The notes beneath the pieces were generated by a model. The model ran no database searches. It was not told where the DNA came from and saw nothing but the letters and a program-made list of their open reading frames with translations. The position numbers and the translations under genes were made by a program. Below, piece after piece: positions 36,267-49,100 of a DNA stretch of 64,000 bases. Location of the stretch: the NCBI GenBank assembly GCA_003254905.1, contig QANU01076963.1, forward strand, positions 445,026 through 509,025, in the 5' to 3' direction. Positions within the stretch are counted from its first letter, which is position 1; the number at the start of each line of letters is the position of its first letter. The stretch comes from Nissolia schottii. Lineage: Eukaryota; Streptophyta; Magnoliopsida; Fabales; Fabaceae.

Positions 36267-36551
36267 ATGGTGTGCCAATCAGCGGGTCAAACGAAATTTC
36301 GGGCATTGAAACATGAGAATGGAATTGCTGGTAGCTCCACCATTATAGTTAGAGTCATAGCGTGTTTTCATCCTCTCAGAGAATGTCAGGTATGCCACCA
36401 AATATTGAATTTCCAATGTTTTCATTTATGCTCATTCTTTTTCTGTTTAGTTGTGCACATGTTCGTAATCTATTGAATCCTGTTAATTGTTGTTTCTTTG
36501 TATATTGTCCAGGCTGAATATTTCCGTCACCTTCTCAAGCCTGTCACGTAG
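36267..36551 (+). CDS. Conserved peptide uORF of the SAC51 family, 53 aa, two exons
   Basis: The exons are 36267-36389 (41 codons) and 36513-36551 (12 codons plus TAG), joined at GT-AG borders. The peptide starts MVCQSAGQTKFRALKHENGI, continues with TIIVRVIACFHPL, and ends AEYFRHLLKPVT. Its length of 53 residues and these motifs match what I know of the conserved SAC51-family uORF. In Arabidopsis this uORF represses translation of the bHLH main ORF, and thermospermine relieves the repression. The intron interrupts the peptide. If retained, the frame would end at 36476 with a different hydrophobic tail (69 aa in all). The main ATG lies downstream at 36798, after one more inferred intron. Confidence 0.9.
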
Positions 36552-36797
36552 AATAGTTCTGTTCTTGCTCCGTTTGGGTGGGTTAAGCTGGTGTTTTTAC
36601 TTGTTTTCTTTGTTTCGTGAAAGAAACCTTTTATAACAGATAGATCTTGCATTGAAGTCATTTTTCTTCAGGTATATTCTGCTTTGTTATTCTGTATTAT
36701 TTTATTTAGTTTTGGCTTTGATTTTGTTTAGTCATTATTGGTTATTGATGTTCTGGTATATGTTCCTCTTAACATTGTAGGTGATTGTTCTAATTGA

Positions 36798-37883
36798 ATG
36801 GGAGACGATTGTAGACCTTGGGTGCCTCATATGCAATTTGGTTGGCAATCACCCAATTTGAGTTCCTTTGGAGCACCCCTTGATGTGGGGAAGCAAAATG
36901 GTATATCTGCTGCTATGAACCCTGGCGTCAATCTTGTCTCGAGGAATGAGACAATGCCAGTATATGCATCCTCTGTGCTGCCCAATCTGCAGTCAGGACA
37001 TTCCAATGAACCACATGGTTGGTTTTATTGTTTGCCTCGCTTTCGACAAGGATTTACTCCTGCTCCGAACTTCGCTGCTGAGGAAAGACTCCCTGTTGAC
37101 CATGTGAAATGTTTTGGGGACAGAATTGCTCCCTGTGGTGAATCAGGCTCCCCTCAGAAGCAGTTTCTTGTCATTGACCAGGCGGGTGGTCAAACAACTG
37201 TTGTTTACAGTTCTAAGTTTGGGAGCCCCAATGAGTGCCTTACTTCTTGGCATTCAAGATTGCACTGTGCCAACTATTTGAATTGTAATGATCCTTCGAG
37301 AAGAGTTTTGAATCATCTGACTGTGCCAACTGTGGCTGATAAAGTCGATGAGAATCAGGGAACTGATGTTGAAAGCGAGATGCATGAAGACACGGAGGAA
37401 ATTAATGCATTGCTTTACTCCGACAGTGATGGCTACTCTACTGATGATGATGAAGTTACTAGCACAGGGCATTCTCCTAGTGCAATGACCACACATGATA
37501 ACCATGGAACCTTCAAGGAATTTGCGGAGGAAGTTGCGAGCTCTGCCGGGAAGACGAAGAAGCGGAAGCTATTGGATGGTTATCAAGATGACATACAGGT
37601 TGAGGATGCTGCCAGTTCCTTGAAGCTGAACAAATCCTTTGCAACGGGGGATGATGCTGAATCCAGATGTTCTAATGGCAACGGCGATGGATCGGATGAA
37701 ATGGGGTCCTTGTCACCCAACAAGAAGATAAGAAAGGAGAAGATCCGAGAAGTTTTGAGTGCTCTGCAGAGCATAGTTCCCGGCGGGAAGGACAAGGACC
37801 CAGTCACGCTCCTGGACGATGCCATTCATTGCTTGAAATCATTGAAGCTCAAGGCCAAGGAGCTCGGTCTTGGTGCCTTGTAA
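36798..37883 (+). CDS. SAC51-like atypical bHLH transcriptional regulator, 361 aa
   Basis: The whole main ORF is in one exon. The ATG is preceded immediately by an in-frame TGA, so the start is firm. The N-terminal half has family-like blocks (CRPWVPHMQFGWQSPN, GWFYCLPRFRQGF, KQFLVIDQAGGQTTVVYSS). An acidic Ser/Asp stretch lies at about residues 190-220 (NALLYSDSDGYSTDDDE). The C-terminus (about 306-361, KIRKEKIREVLSALQSIVP to LKSLKLKAKELGLGAL) is a helix-loop-helix with a weak basic region lacking the usual E-box-contacting residues. The family is therefore thought to act by dimerisation more than by direct DNA binding. Arabidopsis SAC51 (about 350 aa) counters excess xylem differentiation downstream of thermospermine. 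The upstream conserved uORF supports this assignment strongly. Confidence 0.92.
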   Translation: MGDDCRPWVPHMQFGWQSPNLSSFGAPLDVGKQNGISAAMNPGVNLVSRNETMPVYASSVLPNLQSGHSNEPHGWFYCLPRFRQGFTPAPNFAAEERLPVDHVKCFGDRIAPCGESGSPQKQFLVIDQAGGQTTVVYSSKFGSPNECLTSWHSRLHCANYLNCNDPSRRVLNHLTVPTVADKVDENQGTDVESEMHEDTEEINALLYSDSDGYSTDDDEVTSTGHSPSAMTTHDNHGTFKEFAEEVASSAGKTKKRKLLDGYQDDIQVEDAASSLKLNKSFATGDDAESRCSNGNGDGSDEMGSLSPNKKIRKEKIREVLSALQSIVPGGKDKDPVTLLDDAIHCLKSLKLKAKELGLGAL

Positions 37884-37995
37884 GTTGGCTTATTTCTATA
37901 AAGCCGAACTTGTCCTTATTTATCACCTATGTAGTACTTTCACAAGTTGTGTGGTCTATTGTTGAGATTGTTCATGTAGTAGTAGTTTGAAGAAT

Positions 37996-38001
37996 AATAA
38001 A
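37996..38001 (+). terminator. Putative polyadenylation signal of the SAC51-like gene
   Basis: AATAAA lies about 110 bases after the stop codon in an A-rich context. It is a likely but unproven signal. Confidence 0.4.
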
Positions 38002-38009
38002 CAAACAAA

Positions 38010-38859
38010 GCAACGGTTTGTGTTGAATCCGAATAGGGTTGAAGTCCTTCCTCAGTGATAGCATTGCCGTTGTAATTCATGTATGTATGGTGGTGGTGTT
38101 GTGTAGAAAGAGAGAGGGAGATGCTGGTGCTCAGAGTATTGTGTTGCAGCAATAAAGAAGATGGTGAATCATTAGTCCAAATTGTCTTAGACCAAGAGAA
38201 AGTGTAGCACTCACACCAGAGAGAAGACTCTGATTCATCACGCCCCTCCCTCATGGGGCCCAATCTTCAATTCCTCTTTTTGTATCCTTGTCATGGTTAA
38301 TCCTTTTAGGGTGTGGTTTTTGCCTTTTTCTCAGTTGGAACAAAAAATGCTTTCACAAAAGGCACAACTTGGGAGGTGGGGTCCTGTCACTCTCATAATC
38401 ACTAATCTCCTTCCACGGTGGATGACGATACAGTAATTTGGCCTCGCCTATGGGAAGCATATATATGTTTTTTTCGTTGGTGCCTAATTAAATATCCTTT
38501 TTGTGTGTGTAATTTAATTGGTGTATGGTATTCTTAATAATACTCCTATCCCATGGTTGGATGTAATTAATCAATATGGTTTGGTTGGTGTCACTGTTGT
38601 CTTTTTCCTTCTGTATTTACGTCGCATGCACGCATTTATGATATATATGAGAAAGGTGATGTGTTTCTTCGTTTCTTCTATTTACTTGTATGTATTATAT
38701 TTTATTTTTCTAATATCAAGTATTATTCCTTATTCTTAGTTTGGCTGATTCTCCTATGTTGATGAAAAAGTTTATGTATCTCCGGCTACGTGGAGATGGG
38801 CGGGGGCTATTGTGGGGTCCACAGCGTTGAATTATTAGACAGAAGGATGGATGGATGCA

Positions 38860-38944
<85 letters not shown>

Positions 38945-39560
38945 GCACGGGCATGGTTGTGGTGTGAATAGTCAATAGTCATGGTTGGTACCCAATGAGA
39001 AAGAAAGAAAGAATCTGTGAACAGTGTTTTCATTGAAACTCAGATGATCTTCTACGGTGAGTGGCATACATAGGAACTAGGAAGCCTGTCATTGCTTGGA
39101 GAGAGAAGCATGTTATGTTTTTTCAGGTGCACTTATGGTATCTAAAGTCACTAATAACATTAACTAATCCTTTTGCGATAATTAAACTATTATTTTCATA
39201 GGCGGGAATTGAACCTTTAATCACATGGATAAAGGTAATGGATAATATAAGTTATCATCATATCATATCTTGTGATTAGAGTATGTTATGTGAAGACAAT
39301 AATTAAATATCTTATTTTAAAAAGTAAAATAAAGAATCTACTCATTAAATTTATAAAGTGATAGTATGATACTTTATGAATTTAATGGTAAAATCTAAAT
39401 TCGTTATGTTAGGATTACTACGTGTTTTTTTCCTTTCTTACTTTCCTATTTTCGGTGGATGACAAGGGTGGATTTTAGGCTATCTTTAATGCAATAATTT
39501 TTTCTTTTCTTTTTGGGTTCATTTGGTCAAGTACAATTTTTTCTACTAATAAGCATTGGA
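38010..39560. other. Intergenic stretch with a long microsatellite, no gene seen
   Basis: No exon was recognised. The main landmark is the compound (TG)n(AG)n tract at 38865-38944. Confidence 0.4.
38865..38944. repeat. Compound (TG)28(AG)12 microsatellite
   Basis: About 56 bases of perfect TG are followed directly by about 24 bases of AG. Such long perfect tracts usually vary in length between individuals. Confidence 0.95.
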
Positions 39561-39573
39561 GTATTAATTATAT

Positions 39574-39800
39574 CAAAAATGCTACATGTACACCCAATTT
39601 CATATACCCATACATACACCATTAATAATGTACAAACTTTATTCTCACGAGTGCACAAACATTACAAACTTGTATATAATACTCTCAATTATACTTAATT
39701 AAGTGCACAAACATTACATGAGTTAAAACATAAACTTTATGTATATAAGTACGGCGTATATGTATGGTGTATGATTTTTGGTGTACGTGTAGCAAAATTC
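39574..39800. mobile_element. Mutator-type MITE, 227 bp, perfect 9-bp TSD
   Basis: TAATTATAT flanks the element on both sides (39565-39573 and 39801-39809). The left terminus reads AAAAATGCTACATGTACACC. The right terminus, reverse-complemented, reads AATTTTGCTACACGTACACC, and similarity continues over about 45 bp. No open frame. The 9-bp duplication points to the Mutator superfamily. Confidence 0.85.
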
Positions 39801-39809
39801 TAATTATAT

Positions 39810-42800
39810 TTTTTAGTAATTAATGGCGTTATGATCACCACCAATTAATATCTCCAATAGAATTTAGAATTTGAGTTGTGACTATCTACCCACAATTAGA
39901 ATAAGAGGAAAAAAACTAGTGTGTCATGCTATTGAAAGTGTAAGTTTGTGAAAATTTTAATATCATTAATAGATTGAAAATATTATAATCTTTCTATTTT
40001 GGGCTCTTTAATAAGCGTATATAGTACATGCATAATTAATTAGTATTTGTGCAAAATTCAAGTGTGGGGCTCCGTGGATGGGCGTGGAAGCATATATTCT
40101 TTTCTTGGAAGGGACAGTGTTACATGAAATGGAAGTATGAAATTGAAAAAAAATTCAAAATGCATGCTTTCTTTTTCCCGTCGTGGACAGAACAAGAAGT
40201 TACTTTAGTGAAAGATATGGTTGGTCTGAATATTTTGAGCCATCACATTCCTGAGAATATAGGCGTGCTTCGCATTCTACGTAAAGTCTCCATTAGCGTG
40301 TTTAGTGGCTAAGGGAATCGAATAAAAACTCACTCTAATAAGATGACGAAAGGGAACGTATGTATATGGAGACAAAGTAGTCATCTCGTCACATTTTATC
40401 ACACACACCGCGTGCAATGTGCATTTTGGGTTTCTATCTCTATCTTCATTTTATTTATACTATTTAAGAAAGTTTTGTTTATATTAATCTCCACACCTTA
40501 TGAAGGTAGTTACAAACTAGGCCAACACAAGCAAGTGCTTAATTTGAAAGCTAGTACTTGTTGCCTCACCAATACCCCAATAGTTTGATTCACAAATCTG
40601 CATTGAGGTTTAAAAATTAAAATCATTTTATGCACGCCCAAAAAATGATCAAGTTTAAAATGAAAGATATGATTAATGATGCCATTCATCGACAGCCTTT
40701 CAAGATTTTCAACTTTACCAATTTTCTTTCCATTTGTGCAACAACCTCCATCCTATCTTCAAATTTGACGAGAACAATAAAGGTATGTTTTTAGACAAGG
40801 ATGATGTGTTAATGTTATATCTATCCTTTAATAAAAATAAAACAAAAAAGAAGTCACCATCCTTAAGCTTGTGATAGATTTGAACTCTACACATTTAAGA
40901 GTCCTAAGCTAACACTTAGTTCGCTCAACACTGACCCACCGTTTTGTAAGTGCATTTTGACTTCAGTTAGTGCCCTGTATTTTCTCTCCAAGTCATAACC
41001 TGAGTGTAATTTTCTTTTTTTATTAAACAGAGAAAAACTGAGTGTAATTAAGTGGCCTGATATTTTCTCTCCCAGGTTATACTTGTTTTCTTGTCTTTTT
41101 ATTTGGTGTAATTGTGTTACTGAAATTAAATAACTCATGTTTCATTACAAAAAAAATCATGTTCAATTTTTTTATAAAAAAAAAATCCTATTATTTTATT
41201 AATGAAAATATCTTTTTTTTAGGGTTCTCACCAGATATATCTATTGCTGGAAGTAGTGATTAATCTATCCAAGAGTTTGATTTTATTAAGATGAGTACAT
41301 CTATGATCATGAAACCCTTTTCATACACACTGCGGGGATGAACTTGACAAATGCATATATATTTTTTTAGGCCTATGATTCAGGCCCAAAAGCCGTGCCT
41401 GATAATTTTAGGAAATTGTGGGCCAATTATTTCAGCCTGGAGAAGTTAGCTAAGAAAAAAAAAATCTTAAATGAAAATGTTTGAGTTTTTTTTTTAATTC
41501 AAGTAGGAGCCAAAGGCCCCAAAGCAAAATGACAAAACCCAGAGACCAACCCGAGACAACACTCAGTTTATAACAATATTCTTGTTCTTTAGTTGCAACG
41601 ATGGCCCAATATTCTTGTCCGTTGATTTTGAATTGGGCCGCGCCTATCATCATTCTTTCATTTGTCAAATTCATGCTGTGCCCAAAAAGTTTGCATGGGC
41701 CTAGAGTATCTTTCTTTTATTTTGTGGCTATTTTGTGGCTGAGTTTGGAGGGCAGGTATTAATAACTTTTTCTATTAGTTTTGTTAAGTATCGATATAGA
41801 TTGGATTTATTCGCCTAATTATATATTTTTAATGGTACATAAAATGTTCAGATGCGCCCTAATTATTTGATTCATCAAAAATGTGAGAGAAAAAAAAGCC
41901 AAAAATATAAAAACAGAAGTGATGACGTGGTGGACATTCGAGATTAGACGTGCACGTTCGACAAGGTACATAACATGATCACGCACTGACAAATGACGTA
42001 ACAACATACCGCGGGCCAATCATCCACCGTCAGCTCAAGGATCAGGGGGCGCTTACATATCACGCAACATTATCTTGTTGTACTCCTTCAATCACCGGAA
42101 CAAACCTCATCATCAACCCCTATCCCATTTTTAATATTATTAAATCACTTGTCAAGACCATTAAAAATATTTCAGCAAGTCATTAAGTTTGGTAAGTGGA
42201 GAGAAGTTTGGGTAGCATGTATCAGATTTTAGGTTTAAATTTTATTGTAAGTAATACAAATTTGGAAGTAAAAAAAAAGTAATAATTCTAGGCTTGTGTT
42301 ATAATGATAAGTGTAATTTTCTTTGAAGAGTTTGATTGTGTTGTGACTAATTTTGATTTTTGAAATTAAGCTTGAGTTATTTTGATTTTTAAATTTTAAA
42401 TTTTAATTTTTTAAATCTATGAAATTATAAATTATATGTTAAATTGGACATTTTATTATGTATAGTCACATTTTTACTAATTTATTACATTAAATAAAAT
42501 TGTCAAAAAAAAGTATTAGGGTTAGAAAATGATATTAAGGAACCACGCAAGAATATAAAATGTGATTGTGCCACCATGTAAAACTAAAAATCTCAAGTCT
42601 GACATATATTTATTGCTTGCTTAGATTGATTTATAGTAAGAGTTTTTTGGTAGACAGTTTTTTAATAAAACATATAAAAAAATACTTGGAGTTGTATTTA
42701 AATATTTTTAAAATTATAAAGTACTTTTTTATTATAAAAAATGCTTTTTTTAAAAAAAGTTAATTCAAACAACCCTTATTTTCAACTGCATATATTATTA

Positions 42801-43000
42801 TCATAACCTCATTTTATAATTCAAAGTATAACTTCACTTGATATGACAATCAACAAAAATGTTTAATGCAATAATGATAATGAGATTTATTATTAAATAA
42901 TTGTGTTTTTTTTTTTTTTGGTTTTCAAAGAGATGTAAAATATTATTAACACAATAATAATAATAAAAATAAAAAAATATTCAGCAAAGAAGGAGGAAGA
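39810..43000. other. Intergenic stretch, no gene seen
   Basis: The ORFs at 40049-40312 and 40343-40588 have no recognisable domain. Around 40860-40940 the minus strand shows a weak B-box-like AGAGTTCAAATCTATC and may be a worn SINE. GC-rich patches near 41580-41640 and 41930-42050 could not be assigned. Confidence 0.4.
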
Positions 43001-43002
43001 AG

Positions 43003-43011
43003 TGTATATAT
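43003..43011 (+). promoter_or_regulatory. TATA box of the ASG2-like gene
   Basis: TGTATATATGG lies about 125 bases before the chosen ATG at 43134. A start of transcription about 30 bases downstream would fall after the alternative in-frame ATG at 43026, which favours 43134. Confidence 0.5.
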
Positions 43012-43133
43012 GGGCGAGTGCAGTGATGGATTCCAAGTGTAACCGACTCAGCTGCACCCATCACGGCGATCGACTCCCCTTCTTCAACCTCGTCACGCGA
43101 TTTCTCGCAGCAGCTCCTCCTCCTTCTTCACCA

Positions 43134-46100
43134 ATGGACTCCGTTCCTTTTCACGATGGCAACATACACCGTATTCTCGAGACCCGATACGTTCACTCTC
43201 GCCCAGTACTCTCCTCCAACTCCTTCTTTGTTTTCCTGTTTCTTTTATTTTTATTTTTATTTTTGAAATTTCGGAGGGTTTAATACTTTGTAATTAGCTT
43301 GCGAATTTCGATTTTTTCCAATTCGGTGGATTGTTAAATGTTTTGCCTAAGAAAATGCTTTTTTTTTTTAGGATGTTAATCACAGTTTGCAGACACACTC
43401 GTCGTTGATTCGGAGGCTTTCTCAGGAGAGGGAGTTAGAGGTTGGTAAGATGCCTTAAAATTTTTTACCAGTGTATCGTGGAACAGTATTTGTATTAGTA
43501 GGTGTAGGATTAGCCTGGAAGGTTCTTCTTCCTAAATATTATTCATCACTCGTGTTTTGAAATTTGGTAACGCTATTTTAGTATATGCATTTCTGAGTAA
43601 GAAATGCGTAGCCGGCTATGTTCTGTTGCTCTTGTAGAGTCCTTTGTACTGTGGTAAATTAATGTTGCTGTGTGTGCATATGAGAGTCCTTTTTTGATTT
43701 TAAAGTGATTTCAATACTTTGCTATTACATGTATGTTGGAATTAAATTGTATGAAGAAGGAAGATGTTGCTTAAGTAGCATCCTGCGTTTTTTCGGAGAA
43801 GGTAACAATGTTCTGATGCTATGGTTCTGTGTTGTGACTACACTGGCATTGGCATATCATCCTTTTTCACCTTTTTTTTATGACCTTGAGAATGATAACT
43901 ATTTTGGTATTATCTTATACATTTGTTGGTTAGCGTTATCTTGTTGAAAGCAGTAGGCATCATTTTCTTCAAATTGCTGGCATCATCTCACCTATCCACG
44001 AATTGCTTTGCGATGTAGATTTCTCTTCCATTCCAGTGTTTGGTTGCTTCATTTGTTTTGCAATGCACCCTCATATTGTTTGTTGGCTTTTGGTGGGCAT
44101 CCTTTTTGCTCATGTTTTGGACAGGGTCATCTTGGCTGTGTCAATGCGGTGGCTTGGAATTCCACAGGTTCATTGTTGGTATCTGGATCAGATGATACTC
44201 GGGTATGGAACAATATTTTTTTTTTAATCTTTTATCTATAGCATAATCTCATATGCTAGATGGTAGTTCAAATGCAAAAGAGATGAAACTAGCTACATTT
44301 TAATCAGGATATTCCTTTTTCTGTAAGATATGTCTCATATGTGGATAAAAATATAAGAGAAATAAACTTAAGCATATTTGGGTCCCTGCAACTGTAGTAT
44401 ATCCTATTTCACATAGATTTCGCCCATGTAAAAATTCCATCTCTATTAGGAATCGAAATGGAGTTACTTTCTACAAGAGACTTTGATATCTGTTCTACAT
44501 GTTGTGCTTGTTTCTTGTTCTCATTTAGTCATGCTTTATTTTTCTAACCAAGTAGAGAGGTTGATCAAGTGGGAGCAAACTACTGAGGATTGGTTGGAGT
44601 CTTGTTTTGCCTTTTTTATAATATAATGGCTAAATTTTTCTTTCTTGTTGTGAGATACCTGATCCTCTCTCTATGTACTCTTCTCTCTCCATCTCTTAAA
44701 TAGATTTCTTTTTCTATTAAGAAATTATAATATATATTTTAAAATTTTAAGTCATGACTTGTTTGATGAGTTCAGGCTTAAAAGATTGCAGAAAGACTGA
44801 TAGAGAAAATTATTCCATCCTTTATTTTTTTGCTTTATATCTTCCACTTGGGCTTTTTTAGCAGCAGAAGGCACTGACTTGTATGCATGCAATATTCCAG
44901 ATGAATATTTGGAGCTATTCTGATCGAAAACTTTTGCATTCAATTGACACTGGTCATACTGCAAATATATTCTGTACAAAGTTTGTACCCGAAACTTCTG
45001 ATGAACTTGTAGTCTCAGGAGCTGGAGATGCTGAAGTAATGCTATGATCCATTCAATATTTTAAGTGGCTTATGGAAATTTAATTCTCCAATCCAATGAA
45101 ATATATTTTTCTTTTTGGCAGGTCCGATTATTTAATTTGTCTCGCTTAAATGGTAGTGAAAATGCCATTGCTCCATCAGCACTTTACCAGTGCCACACTA
45201 AAAGAGTCAAGAAATTGGCTGTAAGTCACGTGGTCCAAGATAATGCTAATTTAGCTTAGTTGGCAACAGGGATAAAGGAAATCAAACATAATTTACATGA
45301 GAATATCTGATTCTATTTGCATCCTATAAATTTTCATGTCTTTTGGTGTTGATTTTTTGCAGGTTGAAAATGGAAACCCCAATGTGGTATGGAGTGCTAG
45401 TGAAGATGGGACTCTGAGGCAGCATGATTTTCGGGAAGGCACCTCTTGTCCTCCAGCAGGATCTTCGCATCAAGAGTGTAGAAATGTTCTGGTGAGTGGT
45501 TTAATTCAGTTTTAATTATTCCTTCTTCTCAGTTTTGAACTCAACATGTTGTTGCTCTACTAATATTTTCTTCCTCTTCAAACTATCAAATGTTGAATAT
45601 TATCGTTGTTCATAAACATCCTACATAAGTGCACATGGAAAACCTATATGACCAAGGCATATTATTAAGGGATATCAATAATGAAAATTTCATAAACAGC
45701 TGTATTGCTGGTTGCACGTTTGATCTCATCATGCTCTCATGATTATCTTTTCTTAATATTCTCGAGAAGATAGTCAGGAAAAGTGTGATCATTGTTTTCT
45801 AAAGCTGAAATCGATGATATTTTTTATTTATCGTTTTTCCTATATAATGCTTAATCACAGCTTGACTTACGGAGTGGAGCTAAAAGGTCACTAGCTGATC
45901 CACCTAAACAAGTCCTTGCACTAAAATCTTGTGATATTAGCTCAACTAGGTCACATTTGCTCCTTGTTGGTGGGAGGTAATATTTCTGGTGATGCTATAT
46001 ATGTTATTTCATCATTTTTTTTCCCTATTTCAAACTTATATTGGTCTCTCCTTCTTTCAGTGATGCTTTTGCTCGTTTATATGATCGGAGGATGCTACCA

Positions 46101-49100
46101 CCTCTGAGCTCTTGTCGGAAAAGAATGTCACCACCTCCCTGTGTTAATTATTTCTGTCCGATGCATCTTTCTGATCATGTTAGTCCCATGATTTACTGAT
46201 CTACTATTATCTTCTTTTGTTGTGTAACTGTTAAGTATTGTGTTAATGGTTATCATTATGGTTGCTAAACTCTTTATGAGTTTGAGAATTACAATCTTAC
46301 CTCACAAAAAATGAGTTAACTCTATGTAAATTCTTTTTTTGATATACGAGTTTAAGTGAAGTTTATAAATAGCGAGTTTGCGGTTTTAAAATTACACTCG
46401 ATTTTTCCCTTAAAATGTACAAATTTGCCCATATCATTATGCTTGTATAACTCTTTCTGGAACTTTAAGCCAAACATTGTTGCACTATCAATTGTGTCTT
46501 GTTTCTTCCAGGGACATCCAAGCTTGCACTTAACTCATGTTACATTTGGTCCTGATGGAGACGAGGTTCTCCTTAGCTATAGTGGAGAACATGTTTACTT
46601 GATGAATGTGAATCATGGTAAAGCATTTTGAATTGAACCTTCTCATATATGTCACTAGTAGTTGATGTAAGGTGCTTTTTATTGTTTAAATTGGTTAGAT
46701 TTTTGGGTAATTTAGAAGCACTTTAATTACCCTATAATTTACGTTAAACATCAGGAAGGGGAGTAAATTTTTCTTGCATGGTGTCATCTTCTTTGGCTAT
46801 GCAATGCTTTTTATCATTCTCATCTTAGACCCACATGTAATTAGATAATGAAAATTTCACATGTTAATCTAGCACATAGTAGGACTTTTTCCCTTAGCTT
46901 TGTTGACTGGATTTCTCCATGTTAATTGTTTTGATTTATATATTTATGCTATCCTAACTAGAAATCTCCTTCCTACGATAAAGCCACTTAATAAATATGG
47001 TTTTAGTTTTTTGTTACTGTGTTTTATAGACTATAGAAGTTGTTGAGATCGTACTTATTCTTGCATTATGCAGCTGGAGTGAATGAGATGCAATATACTT
47101 CAGGAGATGTTTCAAAAGTAATGACTTACTCTCCAACAATTAATGGGATCGAGTCGCAGCCTTTTGTGTCTAATACCTTCCCAAATGGATTTTCCATTAA
47201 AAGGAAAATTGCTGCAAAGGTATGCAGTCTACACGTTTTTTAGTATTATGATTTTGCTGTAGATCTGTGGTGCATCTAACAGTATGATTCTTTAATTTTT
47301 GCATTGCATTTTTTTGACTAATTGGGTTTTACAGATTGACTATTGCAGGAATCTATTGAAATATAGTAAGAAGACACTGGATGATGGGACACCCTATTAT
47401 GGAATCGAGGCATGTAATGAAGTTTTGAATGGCTACAGTCATATTATTGGGCCAGCACTAAAATATGAATGTCTGTGTAGTCGTGCTGCATTATTGCTTA
47501 AGGTTCTTCTCAATATTGCTAAACTAGGTCTCAGCTTTCTTTTCCATTTTGGATTTTGTTTTGATTTTTCTCATGTTTCCAAATTTCATCTTTATCTAGA
47601 GGAAGTGGAAAAGCGATGCTCATATGGCCATAAGAGACTGCTATGTTGCCAGGAAAATTGATAATTCCAACTATAAAGCACTTTACTATATGTCAGAAGC
47701 CTTGTCACAGGTAATTCTGGTTGTACGAACTGCATTTTTAGAATGTGTTTACTTTTAATCTTAGTTGAATCACTTCAATGTGTCATGCTGGTTTTCCGGA
47801 CTGTCTCAGTGCATTAAGCTTTTTATTCATGTGTGTGTGTTGTTTGATTTATAAAAGAGAAGTAAACGGAAGTATAAATGAAATGAATAGTGGATGGATT
47901 GTTTGAGCTTGTGTATCTTTTTTTTTCTCCTCCCCCTTTTGCTTTTGTTTGAGAATCTCTCTCTATAAATTTCATTTGTGTGTGTATATTTGGGTTGTGT
48001 AGAGATGCTGCAGTAGTGAGAATGGGAGAGGGAACTGAAGCAGATCCACCTGTCATTTACATTGATTCTTAATCTTGTTTTTTATACGCAAGGTGTTTTT
48101 TTTAGGATGGTGGGGGATTAGATTTCTATTTTAGATATTACCGTAGGGCTATTTACATTGCAATCATTTTGAATCCTTTTGTTTTCTGTACCAGCTAGGG
48201 TTGGAGGTGCAGCATGATATTCGGATCTACACTTAATTTTTTTTAATCTTAATTAGATAATCCAATTCCAGTGTTAATACAAGTTCAAGGAAATTGGGAA
48301 GAAACAACTAATAATCGAAGATTGGGTATTTGAAAATTTTGATCAATTGAAAAATAAGGCATTAAACTGTGCTTGATAAGCTTGATTGTGAAAGGGAATG
48401 ACTACATAGTGCTTCAATAAGTTTGACTAATGGAAATCTGAGATTTAGGCATTTATTTTTTGCTAAATCAGTTGCCAATATCTAAAAATTAATTTTCTGA
48501 AGTTTGGCTTGAGGGACATTTTTGGGTTCATTTCTGTTTTCTAATGTTATTCATTGCAGTTAGGTCGGCACAAAGAAGCTTTGGATTTTGCTGTTGCTTC
48601 CCACTTGTTGGCCCCATCCATATCTGAAGTTGCTGAAAGAGTGGAGAACGTGAAGGAGGATATTGCTTCAGGTATGCATACGATGGCTTTCATGTATGGA
48701 CCATAGTTGTTAATTCTAGATAGCGACACGGAGTGGCCAACCACATGAGTGTTATAGCAGGATGGCCACTATTTTTTGGCCATGATGATGGCTGCTAGCT
48801 TGAAACTCATCTAGAAAAAGGTTGCTGTTGCGGCCTCTAAGTGCTCCGCTCTGCTATGCCACTATCACGCCACTATTGGCACAATTGACAACTATGGTAT
48901 GGATTTAATAGCTACTATATTGCCAAACTGCTAGGATCTGATGTACAAAAAGTAATCCACTGTCCTAAAATTTCTTTTGTTGTTTAGGAAAACACATGCC
49001 ATTTCTTTCTTTTTATGATTCTATGTTCTAACTGGTTTTTTTAATTTAACCAGCTGAGGCTGAGAAAAACAGTAAGACAAATGATGGAGCATCTAGGTTT

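Noticed and set aside
39200-39250. Minus-strand GGTTCAATTCCCGCC resembling a T-arm
   Set aside because: A B-box-like match alone. No acceptor or anticodon stem could be built around it.
40860-40940. Minus-strand tRNA-like sequence with AGAGTTCAAATCTATC
   Set aside because: The A-box match is weak, there is no cloverleaf, and the borders are unclear.
43026-43133. Upstream in-frame ATG giving 36 extra residues for the ASG2-like protein
   Set aside because: The TATA box at 43003-43011 places transcription start after 43026, and the family N-terminus fits the start at 43134.
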